Origin: Bacillota bacterium
GTDB taxonomy: Bacteria; Bacillota; Sulfobacillia; JAJZYS01; JAJYTV01
Assembly: GCA_021847575.1 (NCBI GenBank)
Contig: JAJZQO010000019.1
Location: 1 to 41,223 of the forward strand
Direction: 5' to 3'
DNA length: 41,223 nucleotides
The translations under genes and the position numbers were made by a program. The notes beneath the pieces are model-generated. The model did not search any database and was not told the origin of the DNA. It was given only the letters and a program-made list of their open reading frames with translations. Below are positions 1 to 6,674 of this stretch, one piece after another; the stretch's first letter is position 1; each line of letters starts with the position of its first letter.

Positions 1-87
1 TATGCTCTTCTTGATCCGTCAGGCAGGGGATCTGCCCTCCTAAGACCGTCCGCTACCTCGTCTGTCTGACTGTCCACGTATCATTCA

Positions 88-110
88 ATCTGAGTCTGTC
101 TGTCTCAGAT
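88..110. promoter_or_regulatory. Perfect palindromic element upstream of the first hydrolase gene
   Basis: Two 7-bp arms, ATCTGAG (88-94) and CTCAGAT (104-110), form a perfect inverted repeat around a 9-nt centre. It follows a -10-like TATCAT at 79-84, for which I see no good -35. Size and position, about 95 bp before the hydrolase start, suit an operator for a dimeric regulator, but a short RNA hairpin is equally possible. The rest of 1-203 shows nothing else I can name. Confidence 0.35.
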
Positions 111-203
111 AACCCGAACGCCAACAGTCAAGGGGACGGCAGGGGAGCAGCTGGCATTGACGAAACCTGACTACGACGTCAGGAGCGGCAAGGAGGGATC
201 CGC

Positions 204-1259
204 GTGAAGGTCCGTGGGCTGAGGCGCAGCACTGCGCGACTGGAAACCTATGCGCGCGTAGCGGGGGATGAAGGCTCAGATCTTCTGGTGCTCGTGCACG
301 GCAACGCGTCATCGTCCGTCTTTTTCGACGAGTTGATGGAGTCCCTCGCCGACAGGTACTTCGTGGTGGCGCCCGATCTGCGCGGCTATGGCGAAAGCCA
401 GGCGCTGCCGATCGACGGCAGCCGGGGCATGCGGGACTTTTCGGACGACCTGCGTGCGCTGCTGGAGGCCCTCGGGTCGGGCCTGCGGCCGCACCTCCTC
501 GGCTGGTCGATGGGCGCGGGCGTCGTCATGCAATACGCGATCGATCACCCGAGCGAAGTGCGCTCGCTCACCCTCGAAAGCCCCTTGCCGCCGTACGGCT
601 TCGGCGGCACCAAGGATGTCGACGGCACGCTGTGCTGGCCCGATCGGGCCGGCAGTGGCGGCGGCGCTGCGAATCCGGAATACGTGCGGCGGCTCGCTGA
701 GCGGGATCGCACGGAGGACAGCCCGTTCTCGCCGCGCAACGTGATGAATTCCTTCTACTTCAAACCTCCGTTCCGTGTGTCGCGGCCACGGGAGGAAGAG
801 CTCGTCTCAGCCGTTCTGGCCATGCGGGTCGGCGAGGGATTCTATCCCGGTGGCGCCCGGCCTTCCGAGAACTGGCCCGGCGTCGCCCCCGCCGCGGACG
901 GCATCAACAACGCCATGGCACCAGGCTACTGCGATCTCTCGGGAATTGCCGCCATCTCGCCGCACCCGCCGATCCTCTGGCTGCGCGGGCGCGATGACCA
1001 GATCGTCTCGGACGCGTCCCTGCTCGACTTTGGCACGCTCGGACAGCTTGGCGCGGTTCCGGGCTGGCCTGGCCCCGACGTCTTTCCGCCGCAGCCGATG
1101 GTGGGCCAGATGCGTCACGTGCTCGACCGCTACGCCCTGGCGGGCGGCCGCTACCGGGAGGTCGTCATCGATGGCAGCGGGCACTCGCCGCACCTGGAGC
1201 AGCCAGCGGCCTTCCTTGCGGCCCTGCTCGCTTTCCTCGCGCCGGACGAAGGCGCGTGA
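204..1259 (+). CDS. Alpha/beta-hydrolase fold protein
   Basis: A 351-residue cytoplasmic hydrolase of the alpha/beta fold; the substrate cannot be told from sequence. Family marks in order are an oxyanion-loop HGN (residues 32-34), the DLRGYGES turn near 58-65, the nucleophile elbow GWSMGAG with Ser102, an acid candidate in the GRDDQ segment, and the catalytic His327 in a GHSPHLEQP motif near the C-terminus. A longer than usual region between the elbow and the acid (about 120-250) forms the lid and probably decides specificity. The GTG start is set by an AGGAGG at 191-196 with 7-nt spacing. It stands alone, preceded by a palindrome at 88-110 and closed by a 16-bp inverted repeat. It may be an esterase, epoxide hydrolase or haloperoxidase-like enzyme. 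Confident in the fold, not in the function. Confidence 0.85.
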   Translation: MKVRGLRRSTARLETYARVAGDEGSDLLVLVHGNASSSVFFDELMESLADRYFVVAPDLRGYGESQALPIDGSRGMRDFSDDLRALLEALGSGLRPHLLGWSMGAGVVMQYAIDHPSEVRSLTLESPLPPYGFGGTKDVDGTLCWPDRAGSGGGAANPEYVRRLAERDRTEDSPFSPRNVMNSFYFKPPFRVSRPREEELVSAVLAMRVGEGFYPGGARPSENWPGVAPAADGINNAMAPGYCDLSGIAAISPHPPILWLRGRDDQIVSDASLLDFGTLGQLGAVPGWPGPDVFPPQPMVGQMRHVLDRYALAGGRYREVVIDGSGHSPHLEQPAAFLAALLAFLAPDEGA

Positions 1260-1266
1260 GCGAGAT

Positions 1267-1303
1267 GCCAAGGCACCCGGCCCAAGCGGCCGGGTGCCTT
1301 GGC
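1267..1303. terminator. 16-bp perfect inverted repeat between convergent genes
   Basis: Arms 1267-1282 and 1288-1303 are perfectly complementary over 16 bp with a 5-nt loop. It lies between the end of the hydrolase (1259) and the end of the minus-strand anti-sigma gene (1315), so it can serve both as a bidirectional terminator. Neither side has a clear T-run, so it would be a non-canonical intrinsic terminator or a 3'-end-protecting hairpin. Confidence 0.6.
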
Positions 1304-1314
1304 GAGGTCGAAAT

Positions 1315-1890
1315 TTAGGGGGTCACCTGCTGCACGGCGACGGCGGAGATCACGCCGTGACCTGCGGGGATGCCGCGCACCGTGACCGCAGAACCGACCG
1401 AATAGTCGCTCGCCTGGGTTCCGCTCGGCAGCAGAACGCGGACAACCTCGCCGCCGACGCGCAGGTCGAGAGACTGCCTCGTTCGGCCGATAACGAAACC
1501 GGACCAGGTCGAAAGCTGCGACCAGGTTGGTCCGTCGCCCTGGACGCGCACACCCAGAACGAATTGCATCACGCTGCTCTGGCCGGTCGTGCGCGGTGGC
1601 TGCAGATCGCGGCCGAAGGCCGGATAGGCGAGGCACGCGACCAGGACGGCCGCGGCGGCGGCGGGCGCCGCGAAGGGCCGGGAGGTGCGTGGTGGCAGTG
1701 CATGAACGCCAGCGGGCAGCGGCATGGCGAAATGGGATTTGAGGTCCAGCGCGAGGCGTTGCTCGCCTTCAAGCCGGCCAAGGCAGTATGTGCATGCGGA
1801 CAGATGGCGGTCGATCAGCCGGGCTTCCTCGCGCCCCACTTCGCCGTCGACATAGCGTCCGATGTCCCTGCTTGAGATGTGTACTACCAC
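1315..1890 (-). CDS. Zinc-finger anti-sigma factor (membrane-anchored)
   Basis: A 191-residue putative anti-sigma factor. Residues 1-45 hold a zf-HC2-type zinc-binding anti-sigma domain with the H-x3-C-x2-C signature (HLSACTYC around 28-35). One membrane segment of Ala/Val/Leu residues follows near 73-95, and a roughly 95-residue extracytoplasmic domain ends the protein. The topology suits a sensor that holds its ECF sigma factor at the membrane and is released by a signal outside. The GTG start at 1890-1888 lies inside the last codons of the sigma gene (7-nt overlap), so the pair is translationally coupled, as is usual for ECF sigma/anti-sigma operons. The outer domain is not one I recognise, so the signal is unknown. 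Confidence 0.85.
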   Translation of the reverse strand: MVVHISSRDIGRYVDGEVGREEARLIDRHLSACTYCLGRLEGEQRLALDLKSHFAMPLPAGVHALPPRTSRPFAAPAAAAAVLVACLAYPAFGRDLQPPRTTGQSSVMQFVLGVRVQGDGPTWSQLSTWSGFVIGRTRQSLDLRVGGEVVRVLLPSGTQASDYSVGSAVTVRGIPAGHGVISAVAVQQVTP

Positions 1891-2438
1891 TGCCGGTGCC
1901 TGCCCTTCGGTTGGTCCATGGCTTTGCGGAGTCTTTCTTTTGCCCGGTAGAGCCAGGTTGCCACCGTTCCCTCGGTGGTGTGCAGCAAGGCCGCGATCTC
2001 GTGGTACGAGAGGTCCTGCTCGTAGCGAAGAGCCAGGATCCTGCGATCGTGCAGGCTCAGCGTTCCGAGCGCCTGAGCGATCTCCAGCTGGCGCTCCGCG
2101 CGCAGCAGCTGCTCGTCGGGTTGATCACCGGGGTCCGGACGATCGTGCAGCGCGTCGTCGAACGGCAACTGCGGCAGCTTGTGCCGACGCCACCCGTCGC
2201 GCAGGTGGTTCACGGCAATCTGTCGGAGCCAGCCGAAGAACCGTTCGCCGTCCCGCAGGTTGCGGACCGCCTCGAACGCCTTGACCCAGGTAATCTGGGC
2301 TAGTTCCTCGGCGGCGTCAGGGTCGGCGGTGAGAGCGGCACAGAGCCGGCGCACCTTGACCTCATACCGTGCGACGAGTACGGCGAACGCGCGTGCGTCC
2401 TGCTCCTGGGCGCGGCGCACGAGCTCGCGGTCGTCCAA
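1884..2438 (-). CDS. ECF-family RNA polymerase sigma factor
   Basis: An ECF (group 4) sigma-70 factor that directs RNA polymerase to extracytoplasmic-stress promoters. Region 2 spans roughly the first 70 residues (DDRELVRRAQ, then AEELAQITWVKAFEAV and FFGWLRQIAVN). A polar linker follows, then region 4 with an HTH (LSYHEIAALLHTTEGTVATWLYRAKERL). Longer reading frames upstream are possible, but a TTG at 2519 would lie between the -35 and -10 of the gene's own promoter and cannot be the start. I place the start at TTG 2438-2436, preceded by an AGAGAGGA-like ribosome site and giving the usual ECF beginning. GTG 2495, almost at the predicted transcription start (leaderless), is the alternative. 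The downstream overlapping gene is its anti-sigma factor. Confidence 0.88.
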   Translation of the reverse strand: MDDRELVRRAQEQDARAFAVLVARYEVKVRRLCAALTADPDAAEELAQITWVKAFEAVRNLRDGERFFGWLRQIAVNHLRDGWRRHKLPQLPFDDALHDRPDPGDQPDEQLLRAERQLEIAQALGTLSLHDRRILALRYEQDLSYHEIAALLHTTEGTVATWLYRAKERLRKAMDQPKGRHRQW

Positions 2439-2500
2439 GCCGGCGAGGTCCTCTCTGACCGACAGCCGCCTGTCCCTCCAGTGAGCCCGCTGCACATACT

Positions 2501-2528
2501 TAGACGAGAATTGCCTCAAGTTGTTTCA
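2501..2528 (-). promoter_or_regulatory. ECF-type promoter of the sigma/anti-sigma operon
   Basis: Read on the minus strand, TGAAAC (2528-2523) is followed after exactly 16 nt by CGTCTA (2506-2501). This matches the TGAAAC-N16-CGT(A/C) type recognised by SigW-like ECF sigma factors. It lies just before the sigma gene, so positive autoregulation is the straightforward reading. Confidence 0.75.
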
Positions 2529-2742
2529 CGGGCAATGCAATTTTGCGGTGATGACCGCAGGTGGGCGACATTCCATTCCTCCTTGCGCGGGACAATCCCT
2601 GCCCAATCCAGTCCGCGTCCCGGTGGCGGAATTTGCCGCCCTGGGAGCATCCGCAGCCGCAGCAAACCGCGGGGCGGCGCCTTGCGCACCGGGTCCTCGG
2701 ACCCAGGCCGCCAAGCCGCTGCCTCGGGCATTGTTCTGCGCG

Positions 2743-2958
2743 TTATTCCTCTTCGTTCTCGTCTTCGGCAAATGCCTCTTCGCCGCGCTGCACGAGGCGC
2801 CGAACCATCTGGCCGCCCACTTTGCCCAACTGGCGTGCGGTCAGGTCGCCGTTGTCGCCATTCTCCTCGAGCGGCACGTCGACGTCGTCCGCCACGTCCA
2901 TCTTCAGGTCGTCAAGCGCTTCCTCCGGCGTCTTCTTCTGGTCGCGCTCCGGCATCAT
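2743..2958 (-). CDS. Small acid-soluble spore protein, alpha/beta type (divergent, acidic)
   Basis: A 71-residue protein of the alpha/beta SASP family, which coats forespore DNA, protects it from UV and is degraded by the Gpr protease at germination. The family signature near the C-terminus is clear: TARQLGKVGGQMVRRLVQRGEE aligns with the TARxxGxVGGxxxKRLVxxxEQ core. The upstream helix EEALDDLKMDVA aligns with EALDQMKYEIA. Unusual points are a short acidic insertion between the helices (PLEENGDN), D-V-A at the usual (E/T)-(I/F)-A Gpr site, and an acidic tail. The start is the first of two adjacent ATGs, 5 nt after an AGGAGGT. Expression would be expected from sigma-G in the forespore, but I could not find a clean sigma-G promoter. 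No gene lies between 2520 and 2742; only a weak GGGTCC/GGACCC hairpin (2691-2704) is visible there. Confidence 0.85.
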   Translation of the reverse strand: MMPERDQKKTPEEALDDLKMDVADDVDVPLEENGDNGDLTARQLGKVGGQMVRRLVQRGEEAFAEDENEEE

Positions 2959-3047
2959 GCGCCACCTCCTCGCGGGAAGTTTCCCCGCGGGCAGGCGATG
3001 CGATGAGACGGACATCTGGCACGTCCGCCAAGGTGTCAGGCCATCGC

Positions 3048-3076
3048 TCGCCAGGGCGGCGTCGACAGCGTATAAT
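3048..3076 (+). promoter_or_regulatory. Sigma-A type promoter of tRNA-Glu
   Basis: A perfect TATAAT (3071-3076) lies 9 nt before the tRNA 5' end. With 17-bp spacing a weak -35, TCGCCA (3048-3053, 4 of 6 matches), is present. This arrangement is normal for a single tRNA gene. Confidence 0.6.
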
Positions 3077-3085
3077 GCCGTTGTC

Positions 3086-3161
3086 GGCCCCATGGTCTAG
3101 AGGCCCAGGACACCACTCTTTCAAGGTGGGAACACGGGTTCGAATCCCGTTGGGGCCACCA
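3086..3161 (+). tRNA. tRNA-Glu (anticodon TTC)
   Basis: A 76-nt tRNA with the CCA end encoded. Acceptor arms GGCCCCA (3086-3092) and TGGGGCC (3151-3157) pair fully, and the discriminator A and CCA end at 3161. The anticodon stem is CCACT/GGTGG with one T-G wobble. The loop CTTTCAA (3118-3124) places anticodon TTC at 3120-3122, reading Glu codons. The T arm carries the standard GGTTCGAATCC. It stands alone between the SASP gene and the MarR gene. Confidence 0.95.
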
Positions 3162-3212
3162 GACTTCCGGCGCGAAGCGGCATACCACGCTGCCCGCGCC
3201 CTTTTTCATATC

Positions 3213-3258
3213 TTGACAGGCAAATGGCGTCAGGGGATAGTTAAGCGTCTAAACTTAA
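3213..3258 (+). promoter_or_regulatory. Promoter and likely autoregulatory operator of the marR-macAB cluster
   Basis: TTGACA (3213-3218) and GATAGT (3236-3241) are spaced 17 bp, a good sigma-A promoter. An inverted repeat TTAAG (3241-3245) / CTTAA (3254-3258) with an 8-nt centre begins at the -10 and covers the transcription start. An operator in this place would let the adjacent MarR protein repress itself and the exporter genes. Confidence 0.6.
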
Positions 3259-3278
3259 TCGAGAAGGGTGGTTTCACT

Positions 3279-3755
3279 GTGGCCGAGCCGGACGTGGACG
3301 AGCTGATCACGCTGCTGTTCCAGACCCTTGCGTCGTTGCGCCGCCAGCGGCGCAGGGATGCCGGAACAGGGCTCGGGCCAAGTCACCACATGCTGCTCTG
3401 GCGACTCAAGTCGCCTGAGCACCCGGATGCGGACTGGCCCCATGGGCCCTCGCGCGTATCGGACCTCGCCAGGGCGCTTCAGTTGACACCCGCCGCCATC
3501 ACGCAGCTCGTGGCGGAACTTGAGGGCCGCGGCTACGTCCGGCGCGAACGGAACCAGAGGGATGGGCGGGTCGTCTTCGTCAGTCTGACCGAGGCAGGTG
3601 AGGAGATTCTCATGGCTGATCGCGTCCGCCGTCGCGCCGAGATCCGCCGGCTCGTCTCAGCCCTCGATCCGGAGGACCGTGGGGCGCTCGTGCGTATCCT
3701 GCATCGGCTGCTCGAGGTCGGGCCCGAAGATGCCGAAGGCGGACGGTCGTCTTAG
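3279..3755 (+). CDS. MarR-family transcriptional regulator
   Basis: A 158-residue winged-helix repressor of the MarR family. Helices at the N-terminus (ELITLLFQTLASL) form the dimer arm. The recognition helix lies in LTPAAITQLVAELEGRGYV, followed by the wing with the family-typical R-x-R-N-x-x-D-G-R pattern (RERNQRDGRVVFVSLTEAG). The C-terminal helices complete the dimer. GTG at 3279 is chosen because an AGAAGGG precedes it and the promoter at 3213-3241 rules out longer reading frames. It directly precedes the adaptor/ABC exporter genes on the same strand, so it most likely controls that exporter in response to a drug-like ligand. The inverted repeat over its promoter is the probable operator. 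Confidence 0.88.
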   Translation: MAEPDVDELITLLFQTLASLRRQRRRDAGTGLGPSHHMLLWRLKSPEHPDADWPHGPSRVSDLARALQLTPAAITQLVAELEGRGYVRRERNQRDGRVVFVSLTEAGEEILMADRVRRRAEIRRLVSALDPEDRGALVRILHRLLEVGPEDAEGGRSS

Positions 3756-3844
3756 GAAATCTTGGCCGCAAGCTTATCTCCGCAAAAGGAAAGGCGCCCA
3801 AAATCAAGGACGCCGTGCAATTGGCAGACAGAGGGGGAACCCGA

Positions 3845-5947
3845 ATGCGACGCGTCGTAACCACCGTCGCGGTGGTCGTAGTGGTGCTGGTCGTGGCCTT
3901 TTTCGGTGTTCGCGCGTTGCGTGCAGGGCAAAGGTCGAAGACGCCCAACGTTGCGGTGGCGACCGCCTACAACGGACCTTTGACTGTCAACGTGACGGGC
4001 AGTGGCACCGTGCAGGCCGCCACGTCCGTCAACGTGAACGCCCAGGAGCCGGGAACCGTGACCTCGGTTCCGGTCGAGGTGGGAAGCCGGGTGCAGGCGG
4101 GCCAGATCTTGGCCACCGTGGCGGACACCCAGGGGACGCTCTCGTCCAACCTGCTGTCGGCTGAGGCGCAGCTGGCCGCCGACGAAGCCAGCCTGACCCA
4201 GCTCGTGGCGCCCACGCCTCCGTCCGCGGATCAGGTCCAGGCCGACACTCAGCGCATCGCGGTCGACCGGCAGAACATCGCGAACGAGCAGCAGAAGATC
4301 GTCGCGGACCGGCAGAACATCCCGAACCAGAAGCAGAAGATCGCCAACGACAAGCTCAGGATCGCGAACGACCAACAGGCCATAGCGAACCAGCAGCAGA
4401 CCATCGCGAACCAGCAGCAGAAGATCGCCAGCGACGAGCAGAACCTCCAGTATCTCGCAGTCAGCTCACCGGTCTCGGGCCTGATCTCCAGCGTCGGCGT
4501 GGGCGTCGGCCAGAACGTGGGCCAGGGAACGACCGTCTTCCAGGTCGTGCAGCCCACAGAGATTGACGTGCAGACCAGCGTTCCGGAGATCGACCTGCCC
4601 AACATCTACGTCGGCCAGGGCGTACAGGTCTGGACGCAGGATCAGGGAACCATGCAGGCCGTGGTGCAGACCATCGGCGTGACGTCGAGCGGATCCAACC
4701 GGCAGGGAGCCCTGTTCCCGGTCACGCTCAGCGTCGAAAATCCGCCGACGGGGCTCAGGGCAGGCATGAACGCCACTGCGGACTTCACGCAGGCCTATCT
4801 GACGGAAACGGGCACCATCGCCTTCGCCGGCACGCAAGCCGTGACGGCGCAGGTGTCAGGCACCGTGCTGACCGTCGCGCTGCAGGCTGGCCAGACGGTG
4901 CAAGCGGGTGAGACGGTTCTGACCCTTTCGAACCCTTCTCTGGACACGCAGCTCTCGTCCGACCAGGCGCAGCTCTCGTCCGACCAGGCACAGCTGTCGA
5001 CCGAACAGACGCAGCTTGCGAGCGACCAGCTGCAGGTGAGTTCGGACGAGACCACACTGATTTCGGACGAGGCGGTGCCGAACTCGGACAAGGCGCAGCT
5101 CGGCTCGGATCAGGCTCAGCTCAGTTCTGACCAGGCGGCGCTGCAGCAACTGCTGCACCCGACCCCTCCCGCCGCGGAACAGGTAGCCTCGCAGAGGGCC
5201 AAGATCGCCGTGGACCAGCAGAGTGTCCAGCGTGCGAGGAACGCGCTGGCCGATCTCAACATCGCGAGCCCGATCGCCGGCATCGTCACGGCCGTCAATG
5301 TGCAACCCGGCGACACGGTCGCCCAGGGCAGCGGTGTCACCAGCGCCAACAGCGCATCGACCACGATGTCCGCTTCGACGGCTCCGTTCGCTGTCGAGGC
5401 GCCGAACTCGCTCCAGATCCTCGTGCCGATCAGCGAGGTGTCGATTGCGCAGGTGAGGGTCGGCCAGCGGGTCGTCGTCACATCCGACGCGCTGCCTGGC
5501 CGGACGTTCTTCGGCACGGTTGCCCTGATCTCGCCCGCCGGCACCAACTCGTCCGGTGTTGCGAACTTCAACGTCATCGTGACCGTAGCCAGGCCCGGCA
5601 GTCTGCTCGCCGGCATGTCCGCCAGCGTCACGATCGACGTCGCGTTCGTCCCAAGCGCACTGCTCGTGCCGGTGGAGGCGGTCAGCGGTACAGGCCGGGC
5701 GGCGACGGTGAAAGTCGTCAAGAACGGCCGGATCAGGGTGCAGAGGGTCGCGACGGGCCTGTCGAACGACGTTGCCGTTCAGATCCTGGCCGGACTTGCG
5801 GCGGGCGACAAGGTGGTCACCGCCACGGTGTCAACTTCGACCTCCACGCCAGGCTTCGGCGGCGGCCCTTTCCGCAGTCGCTCCGGTAGCCAGGGCGGGG
5901 GCTTCGGCGGTAACCAGGGCTCCAGCACTGGCAGCGGAGGCCAGTGA
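3845..5947 (+). CDS. Tandem-duplicated HlyD/MacA-type efflux adaptor with two long heptad-repeat arms
   Basis: A 700-residue adaptor (membrane-fusion) subunit of a MacAB/YknXYZ-like exporter. One membrane anchor lies at about 4-25. Two complete adaptor modules follow: half lipoyl (about 53-92), coiled coil (97-204), second half lipoyl (207-235) and beta-barrel (240-317); then half lipoyl (322-362), coiled coil (366-470), half lipoyl (472-498) and barrel (523-600). A membrane-proximal domain (602-662) and a Gly/Ser-rich tail end the chain. Both hairpin tips share a PTPPxAxQV motif (about 123-131 and 439-447). Nine tandem heptads sit after the tip in module 1 (138-200) and nine before the tip in module 2 (370-432). 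Normal adaptors of this class are about 350-450 residues with one module. ATG 3845 follows a GAGGGGGAA site. The ABC ATPase and permease genes follow at once, so the three form one operon with marR. Confidence 0.88.
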   Translation: MRRVVTTVAVVVVVLVVAFFGVRALRAGQRSKTPNVAVATAYNGPLTVNVTGSGTVQAATSVNVNAQEPGTVTSVPVEVGSRVQAGQILATVADTQGTLSSNLLSAEAQLAADEASLTQLVAPTPPSADQVQADTQRIAVDRQNIANEQQKIVADRQNIPNQKQKIANDKLRIANDQQAIANQQQTIANQQQKIASDEQNLQYLAVSSPVSGLISSVGVGVGQNVGQGTTVFQVVQPTEIDVQTSVPEIDLPNIYVGQGVQVWTQDQGTMQAVVQTIGVTSSGSNRQGALFPVTLSVENPPTGLRAGMNATADFTQAYLTETGTIAFAGTQAVTAQVSGTVLTVALQAGQTVQAGETVLTLSNPSLDTQLSSDQAQLSSDQAQLSTEQTQLASDQLQVSSDETTLISDEAVPNSDKAQLGSDQAQLSSDQAALQQLLHPTPPAAEQVASQRAKIAVDQQSVQRARNALADLNIASPIAGIVTAVNVQPGDTVAQGSGVTSANSASTTMSASTAPFAVEAPNSLQILVPISEVSIAQVRVGQRVVVTSDALPGRTFFGTVALISPAGTNSSGVANFNVIVTVARPGSLLAGMSASVTIDVAFVPSALLVPVEAVSGTGRAATVKVVKNGRIRVQRVATGLSNDVAVQILAGLAAGDKVVTATVSTSTSTPGFGGGPFRSRSGSQGGGFGGNQGSSTGSGGQ

Positions 5948-5948
5948 G

Positions 5949-6674
5949 ATGGCGGACGTCATCCGCGTGGAGTCTCTCAAGCGGATCTATCGCATGGGGG
6001 ACGTCGAAGTGGCAGCCCTCCAGGGCCTGGACTTCGCGATACCAGAGGGACAGATGGTAGCGATCATGGGTCCTTCGGGATCGGGAAAGTCGACGCTGCT
6101 CAATCTCCTTGGCTGCCTGGACCGACCCAGCGCGGGTCGTTACTTCCTGGGCGGCGAGGAGGTGGGGCGCAAATCCGACGACGCGCTCGCGGATGTGCGC
6201 AACAGGCGGATCGGCTTCGTCTTCCAGAACTACAATCTGCTGCCCCAGCTGACCGCGCTCGAGAATGTCGAACTGCCGCTCGTCTATCGCGGCCTCGGCC
6301 GCACCCAGCGCCGCAAGCGGGCGGAGGATGCCCTTGCGGCGGTCGGCCTCGCCGAGCGCCGCCACCATCGTCCACTCGAGCTCTCAGGCGGGCAGCAGCA
6401 GCGTGTGAGTGTGGCCCGCGCGCTGGCGGGCGAGCCCGATGTGATCCTGGCGGACGAGCCGACGGGCAACCTCGACTCGACATCGGGCGAAGAGGTGCTG
6501 CGCTTGTTTCTCGCGTTGCACAAGAGCGGACGCACCATCGTGATCGTCACCCACGACGAGGATGTGGCGCTGCATACCGAGCGGATCGTCCGCCTCCGCG
6601 ACGGCCGCGTCGTTGCCGACGACCCTGTGCCGGCCTCGAGCAGGCATACCCTTGGGGAGGTGCAGGAGCTGTGA
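5949..6674 (+). CDS. MacB/LolD-type ABC transporter ATP-binding protein
   Basis: A 241-residue ATPase that powers the exporter formed with the adjacent permease and adaptor. Walker A GPSGSGKS is at 41-48, the Q-loop in VFQNYNLLPQ (91-100), signature LSGGQQQR at 145-152, Walker B VILADE at 165-170, D-loop in NLD, and the switch His202 in VTHDED. These features, with the LPQLTALENVELPL segment, place it in the lipoprotein/macrolide exporter subfamily (MacB NBD, LolD, YknY). The ATG is one base past the adaptor stop codon, and the stop codon shares a base with the permease start, so all three are coupled. It is a stand-alone NBD, unlike proteobacterial MacB where NBD and permease are fused. Confidence 0.93.
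   Translation: MADVIRVESLKRIYRMGDVEVAALQGLDFAIPEGQMVAIMGPSGSGKSTLLNLLGCLDRPSAGRYFLGGEEVGRKSDDALADVRNRRIGFVFQNYNLLPQLTALENVELPLVYRGLGRTQRRKRAEDALAAVGLAERRHHRPLELSGGQQQRVSVARALAGEPDVILADEPTGNLDSTSGEEVLRLFLALHKSGRTIVIVTHDEDVALHTERIVRLRDGRVVADDPVPASSRHTLGEVQEL

Noticed and set aside
775-1875. Long plus-strand frame across the hydrolase end and anti-sigma gene
   Set aside because: Arg/Ser/Pro-rich shadow frame crossing a terminator; no ribosome site or family match.
2481-3278. Extension of the MarR gene far upstream
   Set aside because: It would run through the tRNA gene, the antisense SASP gene and the gene's own promoter; the start at 3279 is clear.
4250-5150. Tandem DNA repeats suggesting a CRISPR or satellite array
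   Set aside because: The repeats are 21-nt units in frame within the adaptor coding region and encode heptads; there are no spacers.
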